Below the pieces are notes generated by a model. That model worked only from the letters and a program-made list of their open reading frames with translations, had not been told where the DNA came from and did no database searches. Shown in pieces: positions 12,360 through 23,638 of a stretch of DNA of 64,000 nt (positions are counted from its first letter, which is position 1; each line of letters opens with the position of its first letter). The stretch spans positions 110,775,981 to 110,839,980 of the forward strand of contig JALMGJ010000002.1 in assembly GCA_023362775.1 (NCBI GenBank). Direction: 5' to 3'. The stretch comes from Charina bottae. Its lineage: Eukaryota > Chordata > Lepidosauria > Squamata > Charinaidae. A program made the position numbers and the translations under genes.

Positions 12360-13102
12360 ACTCAGAGGCCGAACTTGCCTGTTATTCCGGTTATTTTTTG
12401 ACTTCCTACCTTAGCATTCCAGTCCCCTATGATGAAAAGGACATCTTTTTTTGGTGTTAGTTCTAGAAGGTGTTGTAGGTCTTCATAGAACCGGTCAACT
12501 TCAGCTTCTTTGGCATCAGTGGTTGGGGCATAGACTTGGATCACTGTGATGTTGAATGGTTTGCCTTGGATTCGAACTGAAAGCATTCTGTCGTTTTTGA
12601 GGTTGTACCCCAGTACTGCCTTTCCCACTCTTTTATTGACTATGAGAGCTACTCCATTTCTTCTAAGGGATTCTTGCCCACAGTAGTATATATAATGGTC
12701 TTCTGAATTAAATTCGCCCATTCCTGTCCATTTTAGTTCGCTGATTCCCAATATGTCGATGTTCAATCTTGTCATCTCATGTTTGACCACATCCAGCTTA
12801 CCTTGATTCATAGTTCTTACATTCCAGGTTCCTATGCAATATTGTTCTTTACAGCATCGGACTTTCCTTCCACTTCCAGACACATCCACAACTGAGCGTC
12901 CTTTCGGCTTTGGCCCAGCCGTTTCACACTTTCTGGAGCTACTCGGAATTGCCCTCCGCTCTTCCCCAGTAGCATTTTGGACACCTTCCGACCTGAGGGG
13001 CTCATCTTCCGGCGTCATATCTTTTAGCCTTTTGATACTGTCCATGGGTTTTCTTGGCAAGGATACTGGAGTGGTTTGCCATTTCCTCCTCCAGTGGACC
13101 AC
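12360..13102 (-). pseudogene. Bov-B endonuclease part
   Basis: A frame of 246 codons ending at a premature TGA at about 12360. The apurinic-type endonuclease motifs are clear: GTWNVRT (Asn), ILGISELKW (catalytic Glu) and IIGDWNAKVG. It nicks target DNA to start reverse transcription. Downstream of the TGA the same frame continues (VQNEAGQRLIEFC) until the deletion near 12225. In the copy at 60.7 kb the stop position reads Glu, so a single-codon change is the likely cause. Confidence 0.92.
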
Positions 13103-13210
13103 GTTTTGTCAGAACTCTCCATCATGACCTGTTCTTCTTGACCTGACTTCATTGAGTTACGCAAGCCCCTTCGCCACGACAAGGCAGTGATCCATGAAGG
13201 GGTAATGTAA

Positions 13211-14895
13211 ATTACAGAATATTAAATATTCTCAGTCGGTGTAAGACTGAAAAAAGATAGAAATCTAAAGGACCCCTTTAGGAATGCTAAAACCAGCTCG
13301 AATCTTTTCCTTAAATTTACCTGACCTATATATTTCCAGTTTATGAGAACAGATAATTACAGAAAAAATACAAAATGCCAAAATATTGCTCTGGGTTAAG
13401 TAAAAAAAAAAAAAATTCAGGATAGTCATGAGTTGCTGACTGCATAATGTTCCCAACTGCTCAAATATATAACAGCAAAATAAAAGTAAGGGCATTGCTG
13501 GTACCATTTCTATTCCCCAAGCTTTCAAAAGCAGTTTGCAGACAATTTGTATCTGCCAATTTTGAAGCACTGAGGACAAGGAGCAAATAACGGCTCTTAA
13601 TCATTGTCTTGCCTGAGCTGCCATAGGTCCTCAAGTAACAAAAATTACCTCACCACCACTCCCTGCAAAGAAAGAAGTAAAATTAATTGTTCAAGTTCAA
13701 AGTTTATTTTGGTCAAAGACCAGTATAGAACAGAACAATTAACAAACAGTTTAGAAATAAAAGAGGAAGGCCAGATATAAAACACAAGCTAAAAAAGTTA
13801 TACAGAATATTATTATCACTATTATTACCATAGGTCAATCCTATGGGGGGAAAATTGGGCCTCATATAAAAGTTTCACATTTCACTTCTTCCAGAAAAGT
13901 GTGTCCCTTCGTTTTTAAAAGGTTGCCCCCACTGAATATAATATGTCAGAGATGGTATAGAACCATCTACAGGCCAGTTCTGGCCTAGTTTGTGTCCCCC
14001 TCTGGCCGGCTAACTTGTTCCCCAGGCATCTTCCTCTCTTCCCCATATAAGCTCCTCTCTCTGATCAGGGGCTTCCATTGCCCCAAGCTGGAATTACCCT
14101 TTAAAAGAATACAATGGGGCCAATGAAGGCTTTTCCTAGTAAGAAAAATAGAAATACACAAGTCCCTTCATTTAGGCTCATAATCTTAAAAGGGCACGTG
14201 GTGAAAATAGAAGTTGTTGGTAAAGAGGAGCTGTTTGGGATATGGTGCTGAAAATATTGAAAAATTAAAGCCATGATTCAGTGAAGGTTATCAGTGTCCA
14301 ACTTATTTCATTCAGGGCAGAGGTTCAGTGGGTCTGAGCATATTTGATGGAAGGGCTTTCCTTCAGGAGCCTCAAGGTTATGCCTACTACCCATTTCTTT
14401 CTCTCACAGTTTAAATCAATCTTCTATGCAGCACAGGATTACTGCTGCCTTGGTCTCTCTTTCCTAACTCGGTGGCATGAAAGGGAAAGGAGATATTCTT
14501 GATCAGAAACAGAAGGGTAGGAAAAAGCAAGAATCTCCCAGCTCTTCTAGGGAAGGGGAAGAGAGGGGGACTTCAAAAGGAAAGGAGACTTGAAGGGGAA
14601 GGGGAATGTGGAGGATGAAATCATCTTTTTTGTCCCCCCTGCCCCACCCCAGAAGAAAATCTCAGTGAAAAGTTTATGGTGCACCTTATATCTAGAAAAG
14701 TCACTATGTGACCAATAGTGATTCACTGTACAAATATCCCTCCAACAGTTATCAGCCTCTCTGGCTTCCTAGACTTTAATTCAATCCCAAGCCTTTTTTT
14801 CCCAGATCAGGAAATATAGTCAATCAGGGAGGTTACACTCATGGGTAGCAGAAGAAAAGCAACAACGTCAGCATGCTCACAATAATTATGTGAAC
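13211..14895. other. Unclassified DNA containing a dispersed repeat
   Basis: 13690-14100 looks like the reverse of a retroelement 3' region, because it includes the repeat shared with 9669-9776 and a segment tttattttggtcaaagacc seen in some LINE tails. No open frame of note; the family is unknown. Confidence 0.4.
13854..13962 (-). repeat. Dispersed repeat, copy B (inverted partner at 9669)
   Basis: The reverse complement of this stretch matches 9669-9776. The Bov-B at 9998-13202 lies between the two copies. See copy A. Confidence 0.7.
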
Positions 14896-14905
14896 AACAA
14901 AAGTC

Positions 14906-15108
14906 AATGTCGATGAAGGTTCTCAGTCATCCAGGTGGAACAGTCTGTGGCTTGAATCATGTCAACTGGATTTCTATTTTCTCAGTAGATATATCCATAT
15001 TTAAGGATCCCCTTACTAACTTTACTCAGACTGAAGAAGCTCCTTGGATAAGGAGTGAAACGTTTCTACTGAGAAAATAGAAATCCAGTTGACATGATTC
15101 AAGCCACA
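14906..15108. mobile_element. PLE family A terminus with inverted arms
   Basis: A 203-bp insertion flanked by aacaaaagtc (14896-14905 and 15109-15118). It starts with the family A 3' end on the minus strand (atgaaggttctcagtcatcc). It then has two perfect 44-bp inverted arms (14946-14989 and 15065-15108) around a 75-nt spacer. The spacer carries a plus-strand hammerhead-like core (ctgaaga at 15031, gaaa at 15057). The same layout is seen on a larger scale at 33674-34748. No coding part is left. Confidence 0.82.
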
Positions 15109-15118
15109 AACAAAAGTC

Positions 15119-16390
15119 CATGGAATCAAATTCCAATGCAATTCTAAAAGACATGGAAAATGGGGAATGAGGGAGGGAGGCCCTTTCAAAGCAGAAGAAA
15201 ACATGTAAGCAATCAGAACTTGGACAAATTATAAACTCACAATGAAAATCCTGTGACTTACATAGCTGCATCTGATATCAAGTCACATCTATGAAGAACC
15301 AGGGGTTGCATTGTGATGTCCCAGTGCATGTTTTTTTTTTCCTTTTTTTATCAACATCAACATCTTTTTCATCAATAGTGGACACCTTTGAATCAGGGGA
15401 CAATTCTCGCTATAGTATTGTTTTCTGTATACCTTATGATAACTCACCTGTTCCACTATGTCTTCTGAATTATAGAAGGCTTGCTTTATAATCTTACTGG
15501 TAGTAAGTAAAATGTAATGTCATTAGAGGAACATGAAAACAAAGCACACAGGTATTGTGCACATTAGTTGTCTCTTGAAATGGAGACCTATCTTCATCTG
15601 AGATGAAGTGGATAGGTTGGCCATGAAGAAATTGTGTCGTATGTTAATTTTGTTAGAAAAGAAATATTGAAGAATAATTTTGCAACTAATGAGGATTGTT
15701 TCTTTCACTTCATCTCAGACCTACGTATTAGCCACAAATAATGTGTTTATTGCAAATGCAACATTTTTTAAAAAAATTAACATTCCACACATCTACACAC
15801 AAGTACTCAGAGCAGAAATAAAAAGAGAGCTGTAATTAGCCCTTAACATCCAAGTTGCAATCATTAATATTACTTCACCCAATGATAAAATGTCTCTGAA
15901 AGCTGAAGTGCAATTGTATGATAAAACTATGTATTTTTGCTATCAAATACATGGATATTGAAACAGAAAGAAAGGGGTTGGGTGACGCCATCTGCTATTA
16001 TCTGGCAATAAACAGAATTTAGTAAGGTAGTGTCAGGTGGACAAGCTACAGGAAATCTTCTAAGGTCACAGCTCTGATAATTATAGAATGCAGAATTTTC
16101 AGGCATCACATCTTTAGGTGATACTGTCCTAAAATCTGTAGAGAAAATAAGAGGTTAGACTAAGGCACATTAATGTCTATTCTAATACAAGGATATCACC
16201 TCTGATATTAATACTGGACTTTTAAGTGGCATTGCTGGCATATAATGTTGGTATGTTATTCCAAATACAAATTTGGGCTCATTGATGTCTTGCTTGCTGT
16301 GGCACAAAGATGCCCCACTAACTGTTTACAGAAGGCATATCTTAATGATATTATTTCCATTTCATTGCTAATCCAGTCCTGAGGCAATTG
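15119..16390. other. Unclassified DNA
   Basis: AT-rich, no gene and no repeat that I can identify. Confidence 0.4.
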
Positions 16391-17110
16391 AAGTTGGCTT
16401 TATTTATTTATTTTATTTATTAATCAAATTTATCACCACCCATCTCTACCACGGTAGACTCTGGGCGGTTTACAACAAATGTTAAAATTAAAGTTAAAAA
16501 TCAATAATCATTAAAATACAATAAACAGTACAATAAATAAGAATATAAAAATCCAGAGGATGGTAGGATCTTAAAAGGAGGTCATTATTAAACTAACCAC
16601 CCCCAGGAGGAACTATCTCTACCTTTGTCCCATGCCAGGCGGCAGAACCAGGTTTTTAGGGACTTCCTAAAGGCCAAGAGGGAGGATGCCTGCCTCACCT
16701 CTGGGGGCAAGATGTTCCACAGGGCGGGCGCTATCGCAGAGAAAGCACGCCTCCTGGACCCCGCTAGATGGAATTCCTTTGTTGACGGGGTCCGCAGCAT
16801 GCCCTCCCTGCATGACCGGGTGGGGCGGGTAGATGCAATTGGGATGAGACGGTCCCTCAGATAGCCTGGCCCCATGCCATGTAGGGCTTTAAAGGTGATA
16901 ACCAACACCTTGAATTGGACCCGGAAGCAAACTGGTACCCAATGCAGCTCGCGGAGCAGTGGTGTTACATGTGCTGATCTTCTCGCACCCATAACCACTC
17001 GAGCGGCTACATTTTGGACCAGCTGAAGCTTCCGGATACTCTTCAAGGGTATCCCCATGTAGAGCGCATTGCAATAAGAGATATTCAGATATTCCAGTGT
17101 GAAAGTTGTG
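16391..17110 (-). mobile_element. CR1/L2-type LINE 3' end
   Basis: The minus strand encodes the C-terminal region of an L2/CR1 ORF2 (about 17110 down to 16600), followed by an AT-rich 3' UTR ending in tttatt repeats near 16391. It is 5'-truncated, as is usual for LINE copies. No target duplication was identified. Confidence 0.85.
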
Positions 17111-17133
17111 TTTTCCTTCTTATCCTGACACAA
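16588..17133 (-). pseudogene. L2/CR1 ORF2 C-terminal fragment
   Basis: 181 codons. The stretch YCNALYMGIPLKSIRKLQLV, then AARVVMGARRSAHVTPLLRELHWVPV, FKALHGMGPGYL and ALWNILPPEVRQASSLLAFRKSLKTWF, is the conserved tail that follows the RT domain in L2/CR1 elements. The polymerase and endonuclease domains are absent. The first residues (MCQDKKEN) come from flanking sequence and are not native. Confidence 0.88.
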
Positions 17134-17444
17134 AAATTCTAGGTCGATGTGCAGTACACTTCCATTAACACTTGACTGTACCTGCAGTAGAGACCAGACA
17201 CCTCATTTGCACAGTCTATTTCTTCTTCGTGAGAGCTATCAGCATGGGGATATCAATCTCATGGAACATCCTATATGGGTCTTGTGGGAAATAGACTTTC
17301 CCATTGGTAAACAAAATATCTAATTATTTAAAACATATTTCAAATCACTCATGCATACTCTGTGTGTGACATAATGTATTGATTTTCTACTTCTTAAAAA
17401 GGTCTCTTGATCTCCCAACAAATTAACAGTCCTACAAAATGAGT
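17111..17444. other. Unclassified DNA
   Basis: Short spacer with no recognised feature. Confidence 0.35.
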
Positions 17445-17452
17445 CCATAGAA

Positions 17453-17813
17453 CAGAGCTTTCCAAACTGTGTGTCGCGACACAAAAGTGTGTCGCCACAC
17501 ACAGCGTGGTGTGTCGCCACACCACCCAGAAGCGGAGGTGTGCGTGTGCACGGTGGCGGCGGCAGCCGCTGCCGCCGCCACCATGCACACACGCGCCGCC
17601 GCACGCCCCCCCGCGCCGCCGCACGCCCCCCCATGCTGCCGCACACACCCCCGCACCACCGCCGTGCACGCGCGTGCCGCCGCACGCCCTCCTTTGTCAC
17701 CGCCGCGCGCACGCGCCGCCGTGCTGCTGCCGTGCGCACACGCACCGCCGCTGCGACGCTGCCACCGCACCGCTGCTGGCGTGTCGCCAGCGGCGGCACT
17801 TTGGAAAGCCCTG
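17453..17813. mobile_element. hAT MITE family X, copy 1
   Basis: 361 bp with inverted ends (left cagagctttccaaact, right reversed cagggctttccaaagt) and a perfect 8-bp duplication ccatagaa (17445-17452 and 17814-17821). Inside the ends are gtgtgtcgcgacac motifs, then a very GC-rich core of degenerate gccgccgcacgccc units. No transposase. Long apparent frames over the core on both strands are a composition effect. Confidence 0.93.
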
Positions 17814-17821
17814 CCATAGAA

Positions 17822-18303
17822 GATACCATCTAGGGGGTGGCTGGATTACTACAGATTGGAATTCTGATTTCTGATTCATAGAATTATCAATTTTCAGAAG
17901 TAGCACACAATAAGTGATTTAAAAATAAGTAAATAATAAATAACTGAATAATACAAAGCAAGTTGAACCAATACAAGTTGAATTCCTGAGCCTGCCTTGC
18001 CACATATTCAGAAAAGTGATTACTGGCATTAAACTGTGTGAAGAAGCGGAATTTGTGCGGGAAGGCCACAATTTATGTTGATATACCTTCCTCTCAACTC
18101 AAAGATGGGAGGAAAGTACATTAACATGACAGAGCCATTAATGGTAGTTACTCTTTGACAAGTAATGAACTTGGAATAAACAGTCTTTTGGAACAAATTG
18201 TTCCACAGCTAACAAATCTGGGCTGCAAAAATCTGGATGACTACTAGATGATACTGAAGAGTTTTCTATACCTCTTTGCTAGTGATGAAAATCTGCATGA
18301 TCT
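17822..18303. other. Unclassified DNA
   Basis: AT-rich spacer without recognised features. Confidence 0.35.
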
Positions 18304-18487
18304 AGTGGTCATGCAACAACTTTATTGATTAGTCTTACGACCATATCAAAGATAAAATAAGATAACAAGAATACAATACAATTCAATTTAACTGATAAAA
18401 TTGATAAAAATACACCAAAATAGGAAATAAGATAATTGAATAACCTGAAATAATAATAAATACAATACATGTATATCTAATCAGAAT

Positions 18488-21400
18488 TCAAATGAGTTCA
18501 TCACCCCTACATGGCACTCCAATCTTTTCCATATAATGGGCTCTCTGGTGAACTGCCTTGTCTACAAACTTGGCAGTCCTATTCACAATAAAAGTATTTG
18601 AGCCCGAAAGAAAATAAGATAATCTGTGATTAGAATCCCAGTGTGCTGTTCTTTCTAACAAAGGAGACAGGAATTTAATCCTAAGTGAATCATATAATTT
18701 GCAGTCGAACAAAACATGGGCAATATCTTCTATGGCTGGGTCCCCACATACACAAGTCCTCTCATCATATGGCAAATGATGAAAACGTCCATATTTAACC
18801 ATAGAGTCCAACAATTCAAACCTAGCCCTGGAATAGGCCCTTCTCAGATTTTGTGTTAGACTCATCGACAGGTATTTTTCAAATTTAAAAATAGTTTTAT
18901 TCTTAGCTAACCATTTTAATGAACCATTTTTTGCCAATGTCTCCATGTCCAATTGGGCACTGATATCCAGGGCTCGCTGTTTAAAAATATCTTTTGCCTG
19001 CGGTGCAGTTATGAGTACCTGTTGAATGGAAAATCCATATTGTGTAATAACTTTAGTGAGATGTTTTAACCAGGATGTGGTAAAATCCAAACTCATTTGT
19101 TCAAGTAGGCATAATTTGGGAAGCCTATCATGGTCCATTGAATGGACCTTCTGCCAGTAAGAAAAGACCTTTGATACTGTCTGGCTATGTATAGAGTGGA
19201 TACCTGTTTCTGCTCTAATTGCGGGTGCTGACGTATTTTTATCAACTCCCAGTATACTTCTTAAAAAGCGGGTTTGAACATATTCAAGTGCAGCAGAATT
19301 TGTAAGACCCCACACTTCCGCACCATAAGTCAACATTGGGACAATTTTTGCTCTAAATACTTTCAGAATAGGGGTCAAAGTGCCGGGATATTTATAATTA
19401 TACAGTTTAGATAGCCTTTTGGCACAGACCTCAGCCCTCCCTGCGGTCCTTCTGAAATGATTGTCCCAGGCTCCAGTATCAGTAAAAACCACTCCTAGGT
19501 AAGTGAAAGAATTCACTTGTTCTATAGGCTCCCCATTTATTTGCCATTTATATTTCATCCTTTTTCTTTTACCAAAAACCATCACTTTAGATTTAGACTT
19601 ATTTATAGTTAAAGAGTTATGAACACAATAGACATTCAACTTTTTCAGGAGTCTTCTCAGGCCAACTTGTGAATGTGCCATCAAAATCATATCATCTGCA
19701 TATAATAGGACATTCACAAATATGCCATGAATTTTTAACATGTGAGTATCTACGGTACGCATAAACCCTGGAATATCATTAATATAAAGATTGAAGAGCA
19801 TTGGAGCTAAGATACAACCCTGCCTGACACCTCTATGAGTAGGAATACTTTTGGTTAAAGAGCCATTTACACCAGTTCTTACTTTTAAATAAGTATTTGA
19901 ATAGAGGGCCTTTACCAGGAATAAAAGTCTGGGCTCCATATTTAAATTAATTAATTTCTTCCATAAAATGTTTCTATCTATGGAATCAAAAGCTGCGGTA
20001 AAATCTATAAAAGCAGCGAACACTTTTTTACCATTTGCCAATTGTTTTGAAATAAGATGATGTAATGTGAAACAATTATCTATTGTGGAGCGATCTGGTC
20101 TAAAACCAGTTTGTTCCTCTACAAGGAGGTTTGTCCTAATTACCCAGTCCTCTATTTTGCCCAAGAGGTGTTTGGCATACATTTTTGCAGCAATTCCTAT
20201 AAGACTGATTGGTCTATAATTTTGTGGCTCAGTCCTATTTCCTTTTTTAAATATAGGGACAACAATTGCTACTTCCCATCCTACTGGAATGAATCCTGTG
20301 TTGTTTATATAAGAAAACAAACCTGCAAGTAATGGGGCCCACCAGTCAGTATGGGTTTTAAAAAGTTCTGGTGGTAAAAAGTCCTCTCCTGGAGCCTTGT
20401 TGGGTTTCAAGGAATGGATGATAGATTTGACTTCTGCCACTGACACTGAGGGCCAAAGAGGGAGGTTTTCAAAATAAGTAGGATCAATTATACTTTCCTG
20501 CAAGGGTCTTTGGTTTGACTCAGTAAATAAACTTGTATAGAAATCCTCCCAGACTGAGGCAGGTATAGGAATGTCAAGTTGAAAATTGCGTTCCTTCAAT
20601 AAACCCGAGACGGAATTCCAAAAAAATATTGAATTAGTTCCTTTTGCTGATAATTCCAAGTCTGCCCATATTTTAGCTGTATAAAGAGCTTTTTTGGACA
20701 CAATAAGTTTCTTATATTCCCTCCTGATTTGTAGCATTTTGGATTGATTTTTTATACTAGGATAACTCTGGGCCATACGCATTGCTGCCCTTAAATGTTT
20801 CCTAGTATGTAGACAATCAGAATCAAACCAGTTCATACTGTTTTGAGAATGATTTCTAGCAGGAACTTTATCTATCAAAAATTTCCTCAACGAGCTAGAC
20901 AAAAGAGCATATTGTGTCAAGATCTTGTCTGGGCATTGAAAAGGAGTTGAAATAGAATTTCTCCAAGACTGAACCTGCTCTGAGTTTAGATAGGTTGTTA
21001 TTGCCTTTGTATCTACCTTGTGCCACCTAAGTCTTCTGTTTTGCCTAATTTCAATATTGGCTAGTAACCTCTTATCATAAGTCATAAATGATCTAATATC
21101 TGATCTGGCTGCAAAATAAACTGTAATCGGCTGATGATCGCTGTCTTCTCTCACATGGGCTTGAATATCTGAAAATAACCCAGACTTATTTCGAGAAACA
21201 CAAATATAATCTAGGACACTACTAGAGTTTCCTGTATGAAATGTAAACGGATATATAAAATCAGATTCTTTGCCTCCTAAAATATGAAGGTTACATTTAT
21301 AAATTAGTGAGACCAACTGAGAACCCGCCATGTTCCTTTTGGAATCTCTAGAACGCCAGGGTGGGTTGTTAATAAGGTAGTCCTCAGGAATAACACCCAG

Positions 21401-21925
21401 TCGTACAAAATCAAATAAAGAAGCCCCCACTCTGGCATTAAAATCTCCCGCTAAAATTACAATAGCATTGGGGTAATTAAGGTTTATCTTCAACAGTAAA
21501 TTTTCTAAATTTACCCAAATGTTGGGAGGAAAGTATGGAGATGAATATGGTGGCAGATAAATGTTCACTAGTACTACTACAACTGCTTCATACGAAAATT
21601 TAACCACCAAATAGAAAGGAGAATCAAAACCAAACACCAGTTCCTGGCCTTGCCAACCCAACTCAGCCTTGGCAAGTATCGACAATCCTCCCGATGCCCT
21701 TCCTTTAGTCTTGTGTTTCACTGCCGGGACTGACCAGGAATTAAATCCTGGAATGTGGATCCTTTCTTCCTCTTTGGACAGCCAAGTTTCTTGAAGAGCT
21801 ATAAAATCAAAGCCAGAGAGAAATTCCAACAAGTCTCCATCAGATACTCGATTTTTCCAACCGGCAATGTTCCAAGTCAGTAGGTGGAGAAAAACCTTGC
21901 AATTGATGTTGGCAGGCGGCCCCAT
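18488..21925 (-). CDS. LINE ORF2: endonuclease and reverse transcriptase
   Basis: 1145 codons, uninterrupted. The N-terminal apurinic endonuclease shows LLTWNIAGW (15-23), ALQETWLS with the catalytic Glu (43-50), ILAGDFNARVG (157-167) and DSDHQP (261-266). The RT domain runs from about 480 to 840, with SLKPNKAPGEDFLPPELF (505-522), DFTAAFDSID (641-650), GVRQGCILAP (699-708) and catalytic YADD at 742-745. A CVCGDPAIEDIAHVLFDC cysteine-histidine motif sits at 1058-1075. The protein would nick target DNA and copy its own RNA in the nucleus. It begins 42 nt after ORF1 ends, so translation would need reinitiation or readthrough. All catalytic residues that I can check are present. Confidence 0.93.
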   Translation of the reverse strand: MGPPANINCKVFLHLLTWNIAGWKNRVSDGDLLEFLSGFDFIALQETWLSKEEERIHIPGFNSWSVPAVKHKTKGRASGGLSILAKAELGWQGQELVFGFDSPFYLVVKFSYEAVVVVLVNIYLPPYSSPYFPPNIWVNLENLLLKINLNYPNAIVILAGDFNARVGASLFDFVRLGVIPEDYLINNPPWRSRDSKRNMAGSQLVSLIYKCNLHILGGKESDFIYPFTFHTGNSSSVLDYICVSRNKSGLFSDIQAHVREDSDHQPITVYFAARSDIRSFMTYDKRLLANIEIRQNRRLRWHKVDTKAITTYLNSEQVQSWRNSISTPFQCPDKILTQYALLSSSLRKFLIDKVPARNHSQNSMNWFDSDCLHTRKHLRAAMRMAQSYPSIKNQSKMLQIRREYKKLIVSKKALYTAKIWADLELSAKGTNSIFFWNSVSGLLKERNFQLDIPIPASVWEDFYTSLFTESNQRPLQESIIDPTYFENLPLWPSVSVAEVKSIIHSLKPNKAPGEDFLPPELFKTHTDWWAPLLAGLFSYINNTGFIPVGWEVAIVVPIFKKGNRTEPQNYRPISLIGIAAKMYAKHLLGKIEDWVIRTNLLVEEQTGFRPDRSTIDNCFTLHHLISKQLANGKKVFAAFIDFTAAFDSIDRNILWKKLINLNMEPRLLFLVKALYSNTYLKVRTGVNGSLTKSIPTHRGVRQGCILAPMLFNLYINDIPGFMRTVDTHMLKIHGIFVNVLLYADDMILMAHSQVGLRRLLKKLNVYCVHNSLTINKSKSKVMVFGKRKRMKYKWQINGEPIEQVNSFTYLGVVFTDTGAWDNHFRRTAGRAEVCAKRLSKLYNYKYPGTLTPILKVFRAKIVPMLTYGAEVWGLTNSAALEYVQTRFLRSILGVDKNTSAPAIRAETGIHSIHSQTVSKVFSYWQKVHSMDHDRLPKLCLLEQMSLDFTTSWLKHLTKVITQYGFSIQQVLITAPQAKDIFKQRALDISAQLDMETLAKNGSLKWLAKNKTIFKFEKYLSMSLTQNLRRAYSRARFELLDSMVKYGRFHHLPYDERTCVCGDPAIEDIAHVLFDCKLYDSLRIKFLSPLLERTAHWDSNHRLSYFLSGSNTFIVNRTAKFVDKAVHQRAHYMEKIGVPCRGDELI

Positions 21926-21967
21926 TGGAGACTTGAAATTTTGGGTTAGAGTACATGAGGCTTTTAG

Positions 21968-23638
21968 TCAATCGGCAGGGGTGATGTTGTCTAGAATGCC
22001 TTCTGTATCGAAGAAGACACATTGATTTACAAGTTGTCTGCCTTCGTCATTGTCTTGTTGATGGGGAAGCGCCAACAGAGATTGGGGAGCAAGACAATTA
22101 TGATGAAATACTTTAACAGGTTGAAGAGTCAAAGTAGAATCAGCATCCAAACAAACAAAGTCCTCACTAACAGGTAAGGATGTTCCAGCCTTTAGTTCTT
22201 TCCATAACCCATTTTGAACTTCTCCTTCAAATGCTGTAGATCTAGCGTATGCGGGACTCATTTGAGACAACATTTGGTTGGAAATAGAATCCTTAGGACT
22301 CAGTTCTATTCCACCACCAGCATCCGATTTTAACACACAAGATACTTTAACTTTCTGCAAATTATCTGGGACTGGATTGAGCAATGCCATTTCCTCACAA
22401 TCAGCCTGTGTTTCTAGACATTTCTTTTCTGTTGAAGTAGTAGTATTTTGTTGAACAGATATATTTTCACAGGCCTGAGTACTTAGTAATGCCATATTTA
22501 TTAATGGCTTTGCCATAGATTGTGTTGTTTTCAATGTTTCTCTTAATTCATCCAGTCTTTGTATAACATCTGATTGCTCTGATTGTGGTAACTCCCCAAA
22601 TAAGTCAATCAGCGTTTCTTCTGGCATTTCCTCCCTCAGGGTCATTGCTGTTGTAGCAACTTCATGATTATCTGTATGTTTGCTACTGCCATCAGAACTT
22701 AAAGCAATATTACCCCCTTTCAAAGACTGATCAAGGAGAGGACTCACTTTCTCTGAGCTAAAAACACGTATTGGAAATATTGAAAAAGTACTCAGGAAAG
22801 GCTTCATTTTAAAAAGCATGCTGGGAACTATAGGCTGCTTAAATATTAACAAAACTCGGATATAGTCTCTTCTGGATGGCAGCCATTCAGCATGCACTAA
22901 GTCTATCAGAGAGCGTTCGCATCGTAGCAGCAGACTCAACGAGAGCATAACAGCTCTCCTATCACCCCATCTCCCTCTATTCATTTTATTATCATAAATC
23001 TGCAAGGTAATCTGTTTGGTTTGTAAGTAATAACTACATGGATCTCCTCTCTGCCTTTTTCCTGGTTGAGAGCTATTTTCTTTAGAGCTATTCTTTCCTC
23101 TCCTTTCGGTTTTGGGAGTAGAGCCAGCTTTATTTTCTGTATTAACCCCTTGATGACTGTTGGTGGGAGTAGTAGTAGATATCTTCCTGTTTCGTTCTGT
23201 TTTATTTGGATAGTTCTTAATGAATTTTACAACGGACTCCTTCAGGGAGTCAACCTGATCCTTAATTGATGTTAGAAGTTCGAAGATTGAAACCACTGTC
23301 TGTGCGGTAAGCAAGCACTGTCTAGATATAAAGTCTCTTGCATTCTCCCTTTTTAAGTCCATAACAACTCCCTCCTGCATAAGCATAGCAGCTGCCGAGC
23401 AAGCTGCTGTAGTCTGGGAGGGGGAGACATTTTCTGTAAGGCAGGAGGAAAGTTCTAAGAGCTGTTGACTATCCCATTCCACTGAGCTCTGTAAGTTAGC
23501 TCTACCTGATAAGGAGTCCAAGGTTAAGTTACTTACTACAGCAGTCTCTTTACTTGTTGTATAATTATCCATTTTCTGCTGCTTCAGTGGCTTCTGTGCT
23601 GCGGAGTGCGCACGCTGCCTCTTTTTCCTTTTCCCCAT
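21968..23638 (-). CDS. LINE ORF1 protein
   Basis: 556 codons, open throughout, directly upstream of ORF2. The N-terminus is strongly basic (GKRKKRQR, residues 2-9), suitable for RNA binding or nuclear import. Residues 98-142 could form a helix or coiled coil. Residues 143-200 are rich in Ser, Thr, Lys and Asn. A hydrophobic and basic block at 200-310 (YYLQTKQITLQIYDN, then RWGDRRAVMLSLSLLL) looks like the folded part, perhaps RRM-like, but I cannot name a domain. By position it should be the RNA-chaperone ORF1p. The ATG start is the first in the frame after the 5' UTR. Confidence 0.8.
   Translation of the reverse strand: MGKRKKRQRAHSAAQKPLKQQKMDNYTTSKETAVVSNLTLDSLSGRANLQSSVEWDSQQLLELSSCLTENVSPSQTTAACSAAAMLMQEGVVMDLKRENARDFISRQCLLTAQTVVSIFELLTSIKDQVDSLKESVVKFIKNYPNKTERNRKISTTTPTNSHQGVNTENKAGSTPKTERRGKNSSKENSSQPGKRQRGDPCSYYLQTKQITLQIYDNKMNRGRWGDRRAVMLSLSLLLRCERSLIDLVHAEWLPSRRDYIRVLLIFKQPIVPSMLFKMKPFLSTFSIFPIRVFSSEKVSPLLDQSLKGGNIALSSDGSSKHTDNHEVATTAMTLREEMPEETLIDLFGELPQSEQSDVIQRLDELRETLKTTQSMAKPLINMALLSTQACENISVQQNTTTSTEKKCLETQADCEEMALLNPVPDNLQKVKVSCVLKSDAGGGIELSPKDSISNQMLSQMSPAYARSTAFEGEVQNGLWKELKAGTSLPVSEDFVCLDADSTLTLQPVKVFHHNCLAPQSLLALPHQQDNDEGRQLVNQCVFFDTEGILDNITPAD

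Larger units (their letters stand above)
9998..13202 (-). mobile_element. Full-length Bov-B (RTE clade) LINE
   Basis: A 3.2-kb non-LTR retrotransposon on the minus strand, flanked by the direct repeat taatgtaa (9990-9997 and 13203-13210). The top strand starts with a (gtt)n run at about 10001-10021, the reverse of the (aac)n tail of Bov-B, followed by the family tail gttcagtcgtgtccaactc. The 5' end lies at about 13202. Coding order is endonuclease (12360-13102) then reverse transcriptase (10054-12246). Bov-B is widespread in squamates and is the textbook case of horizontal transfer into ruminants. Only two lesions are visible (a nonsense codon near 12360 and a short deletion near 12225), so this is a fairly recent copy. 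Confidence 0.95.

Noticed and set aside
17320..17874. Open frames rich in Pro, Ala, Arg over the hAT copy at 17453.
   Set aside because: Same composition effect, and frames run across the transposon ends into flanking DNA.
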